From positions 4,898,001 to 4,962,000 of the forward strand of contig NC_085123.1 of assembly GCF_030269925.1 (NCBI RefSeq): 64,000 nucleotides of DNA, in the 5' to 3' direction. Source of the DNA: Bombyx mori (Eukaryota > Arthropoda > Insecta > Lepidoptera > Bombycidae). This document shows, piece by piece, positions 32,639 to 44,559 of this stretch. Position 1 is the first letter of the stretch. Each line of letters begins with the position of its first letter. Made by a program: the position numbers and the translations under genes. The notes below the pieces were generated by a model. It searched no databases. It was not told where the DNA came from and saw nothing but the letters and a program-made list of their open reading frames with translations.

Positions 32639-32937
32639 TACTAATTAATGGGCTTATTCTTATAGAGCTATCAATGCTCTATAAGTACGTTACTCGTCTG
32701 TTTTAAACTACTTTAACACTAAACACCATAACGGGTCGAATGACCCATTTTGAGCTTTTGCATTGAAAATGTACGTATCATCTTATTGCTTTGGCACATT
32801 TGACTTAATGACTTTTTCTTACTAATTAATCTAGTTATTATACTACTTTTTTTGTTTTGTTTTATTTTGTTTATTTACCCGCTATTTACCCGCTATGGTA
32901 GAAATAGGTAGTAAGTGTTCGTATGATTAGTGCTAAT
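32639..32937. other. AT-rich sequence, no gene seen
   Basis: No gene or repeat beyond short direct phrases (TTTACCCGCTAT occurs twice near 32876 and 32888). Confidence 0.45.
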
Positions 32938-33144
32938 TCCTCCACCGCTCCGCCTATTTCTGCCGTGAAGCAGTAATGCGTTTCGGTTTGAAGGGTGGGG
33001 CAGCCGTTGTAGCTGTACTGAGACCTTAGAACTTATATCTCAAGGTGCGTGGCGCATTTACGTTGTAGATGTATATGGGCTCCAGTAACCACTAAACACC
33101 AGGTGGGCTGTGAGCTCGTACACTCATCTAAGCAATAAAAAAAA
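32938..33144 (+). repeat. Bm1 SINE, 5'-truncated
   Basis: It starts near CGCCTATTTCTGCCGTGAAGCAG and runs to CTCATCTAAGCAAT followed by an A-run. Confidence 0.85.
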
Positions 33145-33269
33145 TTTCAAAATAAGACTTTCTAAAATTCTTCTTATAACTGGATCATAAAGCTTCGATA
33201 ACATACCTACTATAAATAAGACCGAAAGTGACAAATTTTACTGCGTCGATGGGACAACGAGCTTCACAG

Positions 33270-33450
33270 CCCAATTGGTTTTTTTTTATTGACCTTGTAA
33301 GCAAATGGCCCACGTGATGATGATCGCCTACCAAGGGCACAGCCAAGCCGCTGCCTACTGCTAAGTACTCTCCCCAAGCATCGCTTGAAGATGGACATGT
33401 CATAGCGCTCGGAAAACACTGTAGAGGGGAGCTCATTCCAAACGCACTCT
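33270..33450 (-). repeat. RepG repeat, longer copy
   Basis: Poly(T), then ATTGACCTTGTAAGCAAATGG, GGGCACAGCCAAGCCGCTGCC and a further segment (AAGTACTCTCCCCAAGC, GGACATGTCATAGCGCTCGG, GGGGAGCTCATTCC) that other RepG copies here lack. The longer segment suggests a LINE 3' UTR. Confidence 0.6.
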
Positions 33451-33525
33451 GGATGAACGCAGTGGTTCTAGGTAGTATGAATGAACTCTAGCCCGGTGGT
33501 GGGCGGTGCTATAGTAAAAACGAGA

Positions 33526-33650
33526 TTTTTTTTTATTGCCCTTGTAGGCAGACGAGCATACGGCCCACCTGATGGTGAGTGGTTACCGTCGCCCATGGAC
33601 TTCAGCAATGCCAGGGGCAGAGCCAAGCCGCTGCCTACCGTGGGATCATC
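33526..33650 (-). repeat. RepG repeat
   Basis: Poly(T), then ATTGCCCTTGTAGGCAGACGAG, CCACCTGATGGTGAGTGGTTACC, and GCCAGGGGCAGAGCCAAGCCG. This is the best-preserved short RepG copy. Confidence 0.7.
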
Positions 33651-36636
33651 TCAAACAATTCCTCACACCCCTCCCCTAATAGTGTGAAGTGGTAGCATAC
33701 GGGTACGGTTTTCAAGAGTTGAACAACTGATAATTTTATCTTCGACGATAGATTACTCTAGATACCGATAAAATGTTCCTCAAAAACAAAACAAACAAAG
33801 AATTCGATTTCAAAAGGATTGATTTCAACGTTCGATTGGGTCCGATATCGAGTCTTAAAAGCCCACGGTGAACCGGCCACCCTCACGTACTAATTTCAAA
33901 GTAGGCTCGAATTGAACGAACTAATAGAAACGATTCCACGACTCTGTTGAAAGGAATGGTATTTCATTTTAACTCATTTATAGGTTCCGATTGGAATATT
34001 ATAGAGCGCTCTGGAAAATTGCTTTGAGAAAATTCTACGATTGAACATTTTTTCGTTAATGTATTGCCGTGGCGGATGAACCAAAATTCATTGTACACAA
34101 TTAGCGGTTATTGTCGCTTACCCTGCTTAATTTGCACTAGGAAAACCCAGGAACGAGAAACTTAAAAAAAGAAAAATGAAAATATTTATTTATTTTAAAA
34201 AATTCATCGACTACAGGCTCATTATTCTATAAATTTTTTCAATATATTTTCTGTAGACTCGACTATAAGATTACTCTAATACTATACTATAATCCAGTAC
34301 AAAATAAATTTTATCCTCACTAGCCCACACGTCGACTATATTTCATACAAGCAGCTTGTTAGTTAGATATTATATATCTACATATTATAATATTTACCTA
34401 CAAACTCACTCTATCATTTTGTCCTCTAAATACGGCAGCAGAACTTTCATCGCGACTCTTTCCGGAGACACATTTATTAATTTTATGTCTCATAATTTTC
34501 CTCGTTTAAATTCTATTACTTAAAAGGCTTCCAGGGGTCTCGCGTAATTATTTTGTTGGTTACAATTCTTCTCAAAGTACCCTACTTTTCATTTTAAAGC
34601 CGTTTTATTTGTGATCTCCCGAAATTTTCGGGGGGATTTGTTTTTGAAGTAAATTTGTGGTGTTGATTGCGTTGAGTTTCTCGCGCTGATTTTACTCAAA
34701 ACAATCTCGGAGATTACGACGTGACTGTTTTCCGAATCCACCATCAATCTGAGCTCTGAAATTTAATTTAATAAGCAAGCGGATTTTTAGACGCTATCGG
34801 AACTGATGCCGTGATTATTGAAAGAAGAGATTTTGGTTTATATCTGACCAGAACAATTTTAAGAAGAATATACTGTTAACCGTCTTAATAAGTCAATATT
34901 CTGATTCCAAATATGTGCCGGAAACGTCCTTTCTATATGTATCGCGATTTATCTACAGATTTCCAATTAACATCCAGATTTAAAATAAATAATAAACACA
35001 GTTGCCATGTAGATGCTGTACGTGGATTTAAAAAAAAATATAATTGCTCTTCTTCACTTCGATATGTCTATCTTCTGTCGCAAACGCAGATACAACGTTA
35101 CCTTAATAAACATTCACCGTTATCAAACATTTATTTGTTTTATTATAAACTCTATAACAATTTTTTTGTCAACAATCATCAAAATCCCCAGTCAAATAAA
35201 CTTATTTTTAGAATTATTGTATACCATTGTCTGAAAGGAAACTAAGAACAGTTATGATTTCCAAGTGAGTGGTAATTTATTCATGCCCGCGAAAATTGTC
35301 GGAGTCGCTGAAATGTGTGGCATTGTGAACATGTGACATCTCTAAGATATGTTCACAAAGAAACAGCATATACATACTGCAGTTAGTTTTGGATATATTC
35401 ATATAACTCGCTTTCCCTCTAAAGCTTATAAATATTTTTTGTATACAAGCGAATGAGTTTTGCGAATTTTCTGTGACATAATATTATTATAAGTCGTTGC
35501 ACTTGCATCGATGGATTTTCCGTTACACTTGAAAATATTCAATATATACTTGTGGAATAATTATTGGGGGCTCGCAAGGGTAAGCTTAAAGTCATCGCGG
35601 GTTATAGGATAAGACACTCGGTGTGTACGACATAGGCAAGGTGCCAGTGCCAGTGCTCAAATTCCTCAAGCAAACTATTTCTCTAAGAAATCAAATAAAA
35701 TAGATGAGCCCTAAACTCGTTCATACAATGTTATAGAAAAATAATCAGCCATAGTTGGATTTACTCTAAAAACACTAACGATAGTAATAGTGAAATTGTG
35801 GGATAATCCATGAAGCATTAAATTAGTGGAGGTACTCTGTAGAAGTCAACGCTCGCCAATCTTCAGTAAGTAATTTGAAGAGAGCTAGAGCATAAATAAA
35901 ATTAAAAACATTTTGAAATTGTGTGGCTGAATTTTATTAGTGATTGTACCGCCACCCGTCCAGCAGTTATCTTGTTATTTCTGTGCAATGTTGCAATGAA
36001 ATGTGTCTAACGAGTTAGTTCCCTCTCTAGCTTTCAATTTATCGAATATATTCATGTAAATTTTGTGCCTACTCTCGTTCTACATAATGTACTAAGAATT
36101 GTTACTTTTAATGCTTTTAGAGTTGTAAAATTATTCATAGTATTTTTGTGTTATTCATTCTAGGTTATTCAATGTTTATTTTTTTGCAATCTGTTTGAAA
36201 TAATTGAATTCGTAGTAGCCTAAAGGACATAACTCCTAGTATAGCCGTATCAAGCACAGTGACTATTGCAATGTTCAAATAATAAAATAAAAAAGAGATG
36301 TGTGGTGTCGTGGGACACCGGATAGGAACGAAGTTCCTTATTATTCAAATATTAATTTAAAGTTCTATTCGAGGTATAAAGAAAATAAAACTGGAGGTTT
36401 CGCAACAACCCACGGTCATTTGGTAACGTGCGAACTTATTGTGGTACACTTCATTCACGGTTGTTTGCATAAGAGTTAGTGTAGTTGTAGTAGTTGCGCA
36501 AACGAACGCTCTGAGATCGTGGTCAATGAATGATAAAAAAAATGTTATTTTAATTAAGTCTTACACTGTGTACATTACTAAGTTGTACGCTATTACAAAG
36601 TTAAGACGTACACTGCGTGCATTACTAATAAAAAAA
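33651..36636. other. Long gene-free AT-rich interval
   Basis: Nearly 3 kb without a recognisable gene. A GC-poor frame at 34913-35245 has no domain and biased composition. Faint Bm1-head-like phrases occur at about 35597-35660 (ATAGGATAAGACACTCGGTG) and 36210-36275 (CGTAGTAGCCTAAAGGACA). They are old SINE remnants at best. Confidence 0.5.
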
Positions 36637-36866
36637 TTTTTTTATTGCTTAGTTGGGTGAACGAGCTCACAGCCCACCTGGTGTTAAATGGTTACTGGAG
36701 CCCATAAATGCGCCACCCACCTTGAGATATAAGTTCTAAGGTCTCAAGTATAGTTACAACGGCTGCCCCACCCTTCAAACCGAAACGCATTACTGCTTCA
36801 CGGCAGATATAGGCAGGGTGGTGGTACCCACCTGCTAGGACTCACAAGAGGTCCTACCACCAGTAA
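36637..36866 (-). repeat. Bm1 SINE, 5'-truncated
   Basis: Minus-strand Bm1 tail from the T-run to CCTACCACCAGTA. About 14 bp are missing between CCCATA and AATGCGCC relative to other copies (the ACATCTACAACGT segment). Confidence 0.85.
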
Positions 36867-37730
36867 TCTTACTTTACGGACGTTTTTCCCCGGTTAGGGT
36901 ATCCCTCCGCATCGTCTCATAAGGAACTTCGTTCCAATAAAAAAACGGCCTAAGAACTTCGTAGGAAATTCGGTCCCGGCCCAAGAAAAATTACCCAGCT
37001 AAGAACTAAAAAGGCAATTAAACAGCATATTTTAAGGATCATCACATTAACAGCATCCTGAAGGCATTAACAGACTGTTATGACTGTCGGTACTTGAATC
37101 ATTGTACTATGGTTCACTTGCGGACTAAATAAAAATAATAATAACGGTGTTGGTTCGAAGTAAGTATCAGTTGAATGGAATAATTTAAATGTATTCAACT
37201 GATAATTATTTTTAATAAATATATATTTTTTATTTGATTGGTTTTGATAATTTTAAGTATGTTTCAATGATCGTATGTAGACTTAATTATGGACTCGTTG
37301 CTGTTTTCTGAAATAAAAAAAGCATTCATTCATTCAATAACCAAAATCAATTAAATATATTTCACAATGGCGTAAGATCTATCTCACATAATATTATTGA
37401 ATATTTTCTCTCCTAGAAATTATAAAATGTACCTTTTATTGTAATGCTTCTATTAATTATTGCCCAGCTAACTGACAATGACACATAACACTTTGACTGG
37501 GAATAACATTAGGTAAACACTAATAGCATGAGGGCAACGATGGCTAGCCGTAATCTGATGGTAGATGCATGCAACCACACCGAATACTACAGGTATGGGC
37601 TCAGAAATGTATTACACGTTACAATAATTCGGAGATATTTTTTATTTTATTTTAAATGGCTTGAAATGATGACGTTTTTTATGAAACCTAATGAAACGAA
37701 ATTGTGACACTAAAAAGAATTTTTTAAATG
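36867..37730. other. AT-rich sequence, no gene seen
   Basis: No gene. A short ATTC-type tail (CATTCATTCATTC) near 37320-37340 might be the end of an old LINE. A GGAACxxxGTTCC-type motif near 36910-36925 also occurs inverted at about 36325-36341. Confidence 0.45.
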
Positions 37731-37970
37731 GTTTTTATTGCTTAGATGGGTGAACGAGCTCACATCCCACCTGGTGTTGAGTGATTACGGGAGCTCATAG
37801 ACATCTACAACGTAAATGCGTCACCCACCTTGATATATAAGTTTTAGGGTCTCAAGTATAGTTACAACGGCTGCCCCACCCTTCAAACCGAAACGCATTA
37901 TTGCTTCACGGGAGAAATAGGCAGGGTGCTGGTACCTACCCGCGCGGACTCACAAAAGGTCCTACCCGCA
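37731..37970 (-). repeat. Bm1 SINE, 5'-truncated
   Basis: TTTTTATTGCTTAGATGGGTG through the conserved tail to AAAAGGTCCTACC. A few substitutions are present (ATTGCTTCACGGGAG). Confidence 0.85.
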
Positions 37971-38078
37971 GCAAAAAAGAAACATCTATAAGATTTAGTC
38001 TGCGAGTGAATGAGATAAATGCGGATCAACGAATCAACCACATGGGACTAGTGACAGTTATTCGAAAAATATAATATA

Positions 38079-38495
38079 CTAGCGGCCCACTACGGCTTCG
38101 CTCGGCTCATTAACAAAAATTTCAAAATAAATAATTATAATACACAAACATTAATCCTTATATTAGCGTCAGGTGTCTAAAGAAGATCTAGAAAATTATA
38201 AAGGTAGTTTGAATAATTATTATTATCGTAATGAATTTTTATTTTCATTTAAATAATATTTGTTTTTATCCATTTTTTTATTATTTTTATATTGTTATTT
38301 TTATAATTTTTGTAACCTTGTTGGAGTTTTAGTGAGGATCCCTATTTTTTTTTTTTAAATAATATAGCCTATGTCACTCGGGGATAGTGTAGCTTCCGAA
38401 CAGTGAAAGAATTTTTCAAATCGGTTCAGTAGTTTCGGAGCCTATTCAATACAAACAAACAAACAAATCTTTCCTCTTTATAATATTAGTATAGA
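38079..38495 (-). mobile_element. Non-autonomous Helitron HelC, copy 1
   Basis: Read on the minus strand it begins TCTATACTAATATTATAAAGAGG and ends GAAGCCGTAGTGGGCCGCTAG. The minus-strand flanks are A and T. It contains AAACTACTGAACCGATTTGAAAA, common in insect Helitrons. It is 417 bp with no coding capacity. Confidence 0.72.
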
Positions 38496-38954
38496 TTAAC
38501 CGTATCTTTGAATCAATAGCTAGACAGACTAATATAATTGTACGTAAGATCCTCGATCGTACATTTACACAATTTAATATTTATAAATAGCCTGGGGTAC
38601 GGCTCTGTGCAGTGTAAGAGTACGATGGATGTAGACATCAATTGGGTTTCGGGTTGCACGCTCGATATGCAGATGACCCCTCGTTAGTTGTCCAAGCGTT
38701 TAGCCTGCACCTTTAACCTTTTGAAGGTTCTCGGGTATCGCCGTTACTGCACACGCTCCTATTCACAATTTGTTATTTATATTTTCACTGAAAAACTTAG
38801 TGCTTTTTAATACGTTTTCATTAGCTCCAGACGTATGTATATTAGTATGTAGCAGAATCTTTGAACATGATTTCGACCCCCTTCAAAACGTCGGATTAAC
38901 TTGGCATTTGGCAACTTGGCCTAAATTTGGCATACTTATTAGGGACCGATGACA
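38496..38954. other. No gene seen
   Basis: Mixed-composition DNA with only short unsupported frames. Confidence 0.4.
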
Positions 38955-39265
38955 ATTCAATATTTAAAAAAAATATTAAAAAAATTAAAATTCAACTAAA
39001 AAATAGAAAATAAAATTTAATAATTTTGAATTAATAATAGTATAAGAAAAATATTTTTTTTGTTGTAAAAAAGCGTGGGGTGGTTTTCAGGATATTATCA
39101 AAATAATCCTTCTACTCGTATCTGTTCATAAAATATTTATAACTGCTGACACCATGCAACCCACGCTTTTTTTTACAATAAAATTATTTTTTCTTACACT
39201 ATTTTTAATTTAATATTTTTTAGTTGGATTTTCTATAAAAGCGTATTTTTTTAATTTTTTTTAAA
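38955..39265. repeat. Imperfect fold-back (inverted) repeat
   Basis: The left arm (about 38977-39085, TTCAACTAAAAAATAG... to AAAAAAGCGTGGGGTGG) and the right arm (about 39158-39240, CAACCCACGCTTTTTTTTAC... to AATATTTTTTAGTTGGA) are approximate reverse complements around a ~70-bp centre. This would form a long AT-rich hairpin. It could be a MITE or fold-back element; no coding sequence is present. Confidence 0.6.
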
Positions 39266-39632
39266 CTAGTATGTTTTTTTACTTAGATCAATAAAATAGC
39301 CTGTAAATAACACAATTGAATTTTCGACTTAACCTCTCGAGGTAAGTGGAAATAATCTTGTTGTTGCATCTATGGGCTCCGATAACCTCTTCACATGAAA
39401 TGAACTGTGAACTAGGCTATAGAAAAAAACTTGTATACAATATACCGTATATGGAGATACTGTATTAAAAATCACACATAAAATTATTATTTCTGCCGCG
39501 AAGCTAGCAAGCTAAGCTGTTGAGAGAGTGGGACAATCACTTCATGTCTGGTGGGGCACTTAGTCCCGTTGACCGACCTAAGTAATCTATATTATCATCA
39601 TCATCGTCATCATCATCATCAATCATCAATCA
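39266..39632. other. No gene; faint Bm1 remnants and a CAT microsatellite
   Basis: Phrases such as TCTATGGGCTCCGATAACC (39370) and TTTCTGCCGCGAAGC (39490) suggest very old Bm1 pieces. A (CAT/ATC)n tract at 39595-39630 abuts HelC copy 2. Confidence 0.4.
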
Positions 39633-40047
39633 ATATTATAAAGAGGAAAGATTTGTTTGTTTGTTTGTATTGAATAGGCTCCAAAAGTACTGAACCGATT
39701 TGAAAAATTCTCTCACTGTTTGAAAGCTACACTATTCCCGAGTGACATAGGATATAATGTTTATCGAAAAAAATTAGGGATCCTTACAAGAACTCCAATA
39801 ATGTAACCCAAGGTGTAAAAAAATTACCTAAAATATACTTTACATCGCGTGCCATGCGAAAACTATTGATGATAGAATAAAATAATGTACTACAACTTTG
39901 TAGAACACATTATTATTTACAAAAAGTGTCGCGACAGCATATGTCTAACTATTATAGTTAGGCCGCAATAAGTGTTATTTTATTTAAACAAACAACGTCG
40001 TTGAAATTTTTGTTAAATACCCGAACGGGGTCGGGGCGGGCCGCTGT
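39633..40047 (+). mobile_element. Helitron HelC, copy 2, decayed
   Basis: It starts AATATTATAAAGAGGAAAGATTTG, follows copy 1 through CTACACTATTCCCGAGTGACATAGG and ends GGGTCGGGGCGGGCCGCTGT, where copy 1 has CTAG. The first few bases are missing. Confidence 0.65.
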
Positions 40048-40811
40048 AAAATTATAAAAAAAGCCGCCACAACATCTGTATTGTTTGAAAAAGTCAATGT
40101 GGAATGAGCGTACTTCTCCCCACTCTATTACGATCGAAACACTACATCATCTACTTTGAAAAAACGTTGACACGTTATTAAATAAACAAAATAAATGTGA
40201 AGACATTTCAAGAGCGCAAATACCGTATTTAATGTAAGATCCTACGTGAGCAGCTTTGCTTGAACAGCACACCCACATCAAACGTTAAACCTGACAATTT
40301 CGACAGCACCTCAATAGAGAAGGAGCTGCGAGCCAAACTTACAAGACCGCATTTCACTTGATTTTTCGTCTTACTCCAACACCAAATTAAGAGGGACCGT
40401 GTGAAAAGAATAAAAATAGAATATAGTCTTCGTACGAAATATAAATATCGCACTAAGCCCGCCCCATAGCGCTGCTGAAATCCGTGAAACGTGTGAACAA
40501 AATCGTCTCGAATAAAAACAACATAAAAATAATGAATTGTCTTGAAATTTTCTTGGGATTACGAATAACGTGATTTTTCACTTGTGTTAGTTATTATGGT
40601 GTTACGACTCTAATCCTCGGTTGACTACAGCTTTTGAAATAAATCTACAAAGAACATTTCCTTGCCCTTTTGTCTTAATCGATGCGGTTTCGGGTCACAG
40701 TCTTATAATCGACCATGTGCTTCATATCAACCCTCCTTATAAAAAACAATAGACCTTTTTTAGGTTGGTAAGTTGAATAGTAGCATCATCACCTACGAAG
40801 TACATATTATT
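40048..40811. other. AT-rich sequence, no gene seen
   Basis: Only short unsupported frames on both strands. Confidence 0.45.
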
Positions 40812-41060
40812 TTACTTACTGGTGGTAGGACCTCTTGGGAGTCCGCACGGGTAGGTACCACCACCCCGCCTATTTCTACCGTGAAGCAGTAATGCGTCTC
40901 GGTTTGAAGGGTGAGGCAGCCGCTGTAACTATACTTGAGACCCTAAAACTTATATTTCAAGGTGGGTGGCGCATTTTTGTTGTAGATGTCTATGGGCTCC
41001 AGTAACCACTTAATACTAAGTGGACTGTGGAAAAGCGTCCACCCATCTAAGCAATAAAAA
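40812..41060 (+). repeat. Bm1 SINE, 5'-truncated
   Basis: It starts TTACTTACTGGTGGTAGGACC and ends CATCTAAGCAAT followed by an A-run. One end-proximal segment is altered (GTGGAAAAGCGTCC instead of GTGAGCTCGTCC). Confidence 0.85.
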
Positions 41061-41908
41061 AAGCCTACAATCCAACGATGACCGGACTACCTGATTTTAA
41101 GAGCTTACAGCTCTATAGCCATCCATGTACGTCCTAAATAAGGTGAGCACGAGTAGTAATAGCTCAAGCAACTCGACCTCAAAGTGCCATCTTATTTTTT
41201 TTTTTAAATGAAATGATATTTCCTTACTCTAATTTACAAAGACATCAGATATTCCGATATTTTTAAAATTCCAAATCTTAAATGAATCAGACAAAACAAT
41301 TTTAAGCACATATACAAAATTACACAAGAAAGCAAGATATTTTTTTTTAATGTATTTTTGTACTTATATATACTTATGTAAACTCTAATAGTTAATTCAA
41401 AACACAATGAATTTTAATAAAACTGCTAAGTTTATGTTTGGATGAAAAAGTCATTCCACTTTACTATTTGTGCTTCAAATAACTTGAATTGTGTTGTTAC
41501 TGCTATAGTACTTAACGCAAACCTAATTAAATTTCACACTATCAGCTTTATTTACGAGCTAAAACAGATTAAACATTCCCAAATACACAGTATTCATTTA
41601 AGATACTCTACAACTTACTATGCAGAATTTTGAGAATTAATACGATTCGAGCATGCAATGCGTCAATTTAGAAGTTTAACAAAGTGATTTAGTATGAATA
41701 ATTGGACTGAGGATTGAACAATTTGGTACAGAAGATTTATTGTTCTAAGTTGAAATTCTTGATAAATAAACACTGGCTGTTATAGGTTCTGTACGAATTA
41801 TTTTGATGAGAAGATGAAAAATTCAAGCCCGTTTAGAATTATTTCGATTTACATTCAAATATTTTAACATTCACACGCCATATTATTTGGAATTCGAGAT
41901 AAATATAC
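41061..41908. other. AT-rich sequence, no gene seen
   Basis: No gene or known repeat was recognised. Confidence 0.45.
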
Positions 41909-42294
41909 TCTATATATTAATACGTGAAGCAAAAACTTTGTATCCCTTTTTACGAAATTTTTTAAACATATAGAGAACATAGAGAAGAAGTGCACAATGC
42001 TAATATATTTTTTAAATAATGCATAAAAGATACATTAAATCAATAAAGAAAACATTACACACACTACATATCATGTATTTGACACACGCATGCATACTAT
42101 TGTCAAACTTTTGTTCTTGACGTCTGTTGTCAAATTAAGAATAGATTAAATATTGTTTGTCTTTGCTAATATTTTTTAAAGTGTAGTCTTGGCGAAATTT
42201 GTGATTATAGAAGTATAAAATACAATCATAATAGTGTACAAACTTACAATTCCAATTAATTATAGTCGAATTTCGACTACTGCGGGACCTCTAG
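41909..42294 (+). mobile_element. Non-autonomous Helitron HelA, best copy
   Basis: The 5' end is TCTATATATTAATACGTGAAG and the 3' end is CTAG at 42291-42294 followed by T. Eleven bases before CTAG there is a perfect 7-bp stem, TAGTCGA/TCGACTA, with a 3-nt loop (42263-42279). That is the hairpin position expected at Helitron 3' termini. It is 386 bp with no coding capacity. Confidence 0.78.
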
Positions 42295-42739
42295 TAATTG
42301 TAAAAAGCCGTTTATGTCAAAACATTGAATTGAACATAACTATTTATTTTTTTTCTAAAAGAAAACTAACAAACGGTTTTGTAAATAAGATTCGTGATAT
42401 AGAAACAGTATCGTCGCAGTAATAATAAAGATTAACTCTTAAAATTAGATAAAAATAGAAAAGGGACTTATTAGAAAAATACCGATAAACGTGAATGACT
42501 GTGATAACAAAAGAAAATGAGATGTTAAATATTTATTTATTTATTTATTAAGTTGCACCAACAAAGTGATCATCAATACAAAACATTGACAAATTGACAA
42601 AAGTTTATTATAATAAAATATTATTATAATAATATATATTTATCAATCATTATATAAATTATGTAAATCAACTGTTCCGAAATATTTACAGCCAGCATTG
42701 GGTATATAATTTTCAGTTACAACAGTACGCACGCTACAG
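42295..42739. other. AT-rich sequence, no gene seen
   Basis: Contains an ATTT/TTTA simple repeat near 42530-42550 and an AATAATAT-rich stretch near 42610-42640. Confidence 0.45.
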
Positions 42740-43003
42740 CAAAATAATAAATATAAATATTTACTAACAGTCACGCCACGTTAACTGGTCCCGTGATAAG
42801 TTCGTAAAGAACTTGTGTTACAGGTACCAGATAACGGAAATAAATGTACGATTTTTTATTATACACATACACATATTTAATATACATTCATAACCCTGGA
42901 AAAGACATTTATATTTATCATACAAATATCTTCCCTTGGCGGGATTCGAAACCGCGACCCCCTTGTGTAGTGACCATGTCACTTACCACTACACCAGACG
43001 GCC
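42740..43003 (-). repeat. tRNA-derived SINE, not Bm1
   Basis: The minus-strand head reads GCCGTCTGGTGTAGTGGTAAG with an A-box-like TGGTGTAGTGGT (42985-42996) and a B-box-like GGTTTCGAATCCC (42941-42953). A body follows with CTTTTCCAGGGTTATGAATG and CTGGTACCTGTAACACAAG. It then becomes AT-rich. The head spacing is tRNA-like, but the sequence does not close a full acceptor stem, so a SINE is more likely than a tRNA gene. Confidence 0.65.
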
Positions 43004-43461
43004 GTTAGATCAGACAAAACAGAATCAGACAAATGTGTCCAGTATTTGAATCTGTACAATGTTAATCGCATGATTAATCCAAATAATGTAAATTTAAATA
43101 TCAATAAATCGGAGAATTACCTGGACGCTTTCGTTAAAACAAACTTCACAAATTCCAACATACTCGTATATACAAGCTTAACCAAGAACCACAGTTGACT
43201 AAACGCCTAAGTTCTTGTTTGACTTAAGTTTTCCACTTGATACTATCACACTTGTGACAGTTTCTGTGTATTCCGGACAAAGTAAAGTTACTTAAGTACA
43301 ATGTTTAGGTAATGTTAACTTGTCAAACACACAAAGCATCTTCGGGATATTGCTTACTTAAAAAATACAAACTGAGGGATTCGCTTGAGCAAGTTAAACT
43401 TGTTTATATTGTTTTGAGATTTATTACGATATAAAAAATGTAATCTATTATCTATTATATT
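43004..43461. other. AT-rich sequence, no gene seen
   Basis: No coding region or recognised repeat. Confidence 0.4.
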
Positions 43462-43750
43462 TCTATATATAAAAATGAATTGCTGTTCGTTAGTCTCGCT
43501 AAAACTCGAGAACGGCTGGACCGATTTGGCTAATTTTGGTCTTGAATTATTTGTGGAAGTCCAGAGAAGACTTAAAAGGTAGATAAATATGAAAATGCTC
43601 GGATTTAAATAAAAATAATAATTTTGTTTTTTCTTTGATGTGTCCCCCGTCGGACGGATTGCTTTTTGTTTGTTTTAATTCTATTTTAAACAATAGTTTA
43701 GGTCTTTTATTTATCGATTGAGGCACTACAAAATCTGCCGGGTCAGCTAG
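43462..43750 (+). mobile_element. Non-autonomous Helitron HelB, copy 3
   Basis: It starts TCTATATATAAAAATGAATTG and ends CCGGGTCAGCTAG. The core and length (289 bp) match the other copies. The flanking bases are T and A, unlike the A/T seen for copies 1 and 4. Confidence 0.75.
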
Positions 43751-43900
43751 AAATAGATAGATTACTCCAAGTCAGGCCTAAAAAAAGTATTTTACTGTTT
43801 TCAACTATTCAAGTGTACTTCATATAATTTCTATCATTTAAAACTGCGATATGCTTTCAGATTATTTGTACTGTTGAATGAATGAGAAATAATATACTTA

Positions 43901-44070
43901 CTTTTTTTTTAATTGCTTATATGGATGGACGAGCTCACAACCCACCTGGTGTTAAGTGGTTACTAGAGCCCATAGACATCTACTACGTAAATGCGACACC
44001 CACCACGAGATATAAGTTCTAAGGTCTCAGGTCAACCGAAACGCATTACTGCTTCACGGCGGAAATAACC
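43901..44070 (-). repeat. Bm1 SINE, 5'-truncated with internal deletion
   Basis: T-run and TTGCTTATATGGATGGACGAGC to CTTCACGGCGGAAAT. A segment of about 30 bp around CAGTATAGTTACAACGGCTGCC is missing (AGGTCTCAGGTCAACCGAAACG). Confidence 0.8.
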
Positions 44071-44559
44071 CACTACTATTACACTGGCTCACACTACATT
44101 TGTCTTATGATGATGTTGGCACTGTAACAGGTGCTCACAAATTTCAATAGCTTTAGTAGTATCTACATTAAAAATTATCCAATAAATTCAAATCTAAATC
44201 TAATCTGTCAAAACCCAAATAAATGATACTTTTGTTTCGTTTCACCGCGATCAATTTTCCGAATATAATTCGTTGTATAGCTGAATAAAAATATCAAGTC
44301 CATTTATAAAAATGTATGGCGTATTTTCTAGAGCTTTTTTTGGATAATATTGAATGTACCGATTTTCATAGAAAAGTGAAATTAAAAGCTAGGACTAGGA
44401 TTTCGTATACAAAAAGCTTTTTTTATTATATCAATGTATTTTTTGTCAATTAATGTGTATTATAAGTTATTTCCATAAAAAAAAGATACACAGCACTTCT
44501 GGATTTTCCAAAATGAAGAAGAAAGATACTATAACCCATCTGCTTTTTTTCCTGTCCTA
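44071..44559. other. AT-rich sequence, no gene seen
   Basis: No gene or repeat recognised. Confidence 0.4.

Noticed and set aside
34913..35245. Possible host gene of 110 codons
   Set aside because: Low-complexity Asn/Tyr/Leu-rich frame without domain, splice or promoter support.
42931..43003. Candidate tRNA gene on the minus strand
   Set aside because: A- and B-box-like motifs are present, but no proper acceptor stem or terminator was seen, and a SINE-like body follows.
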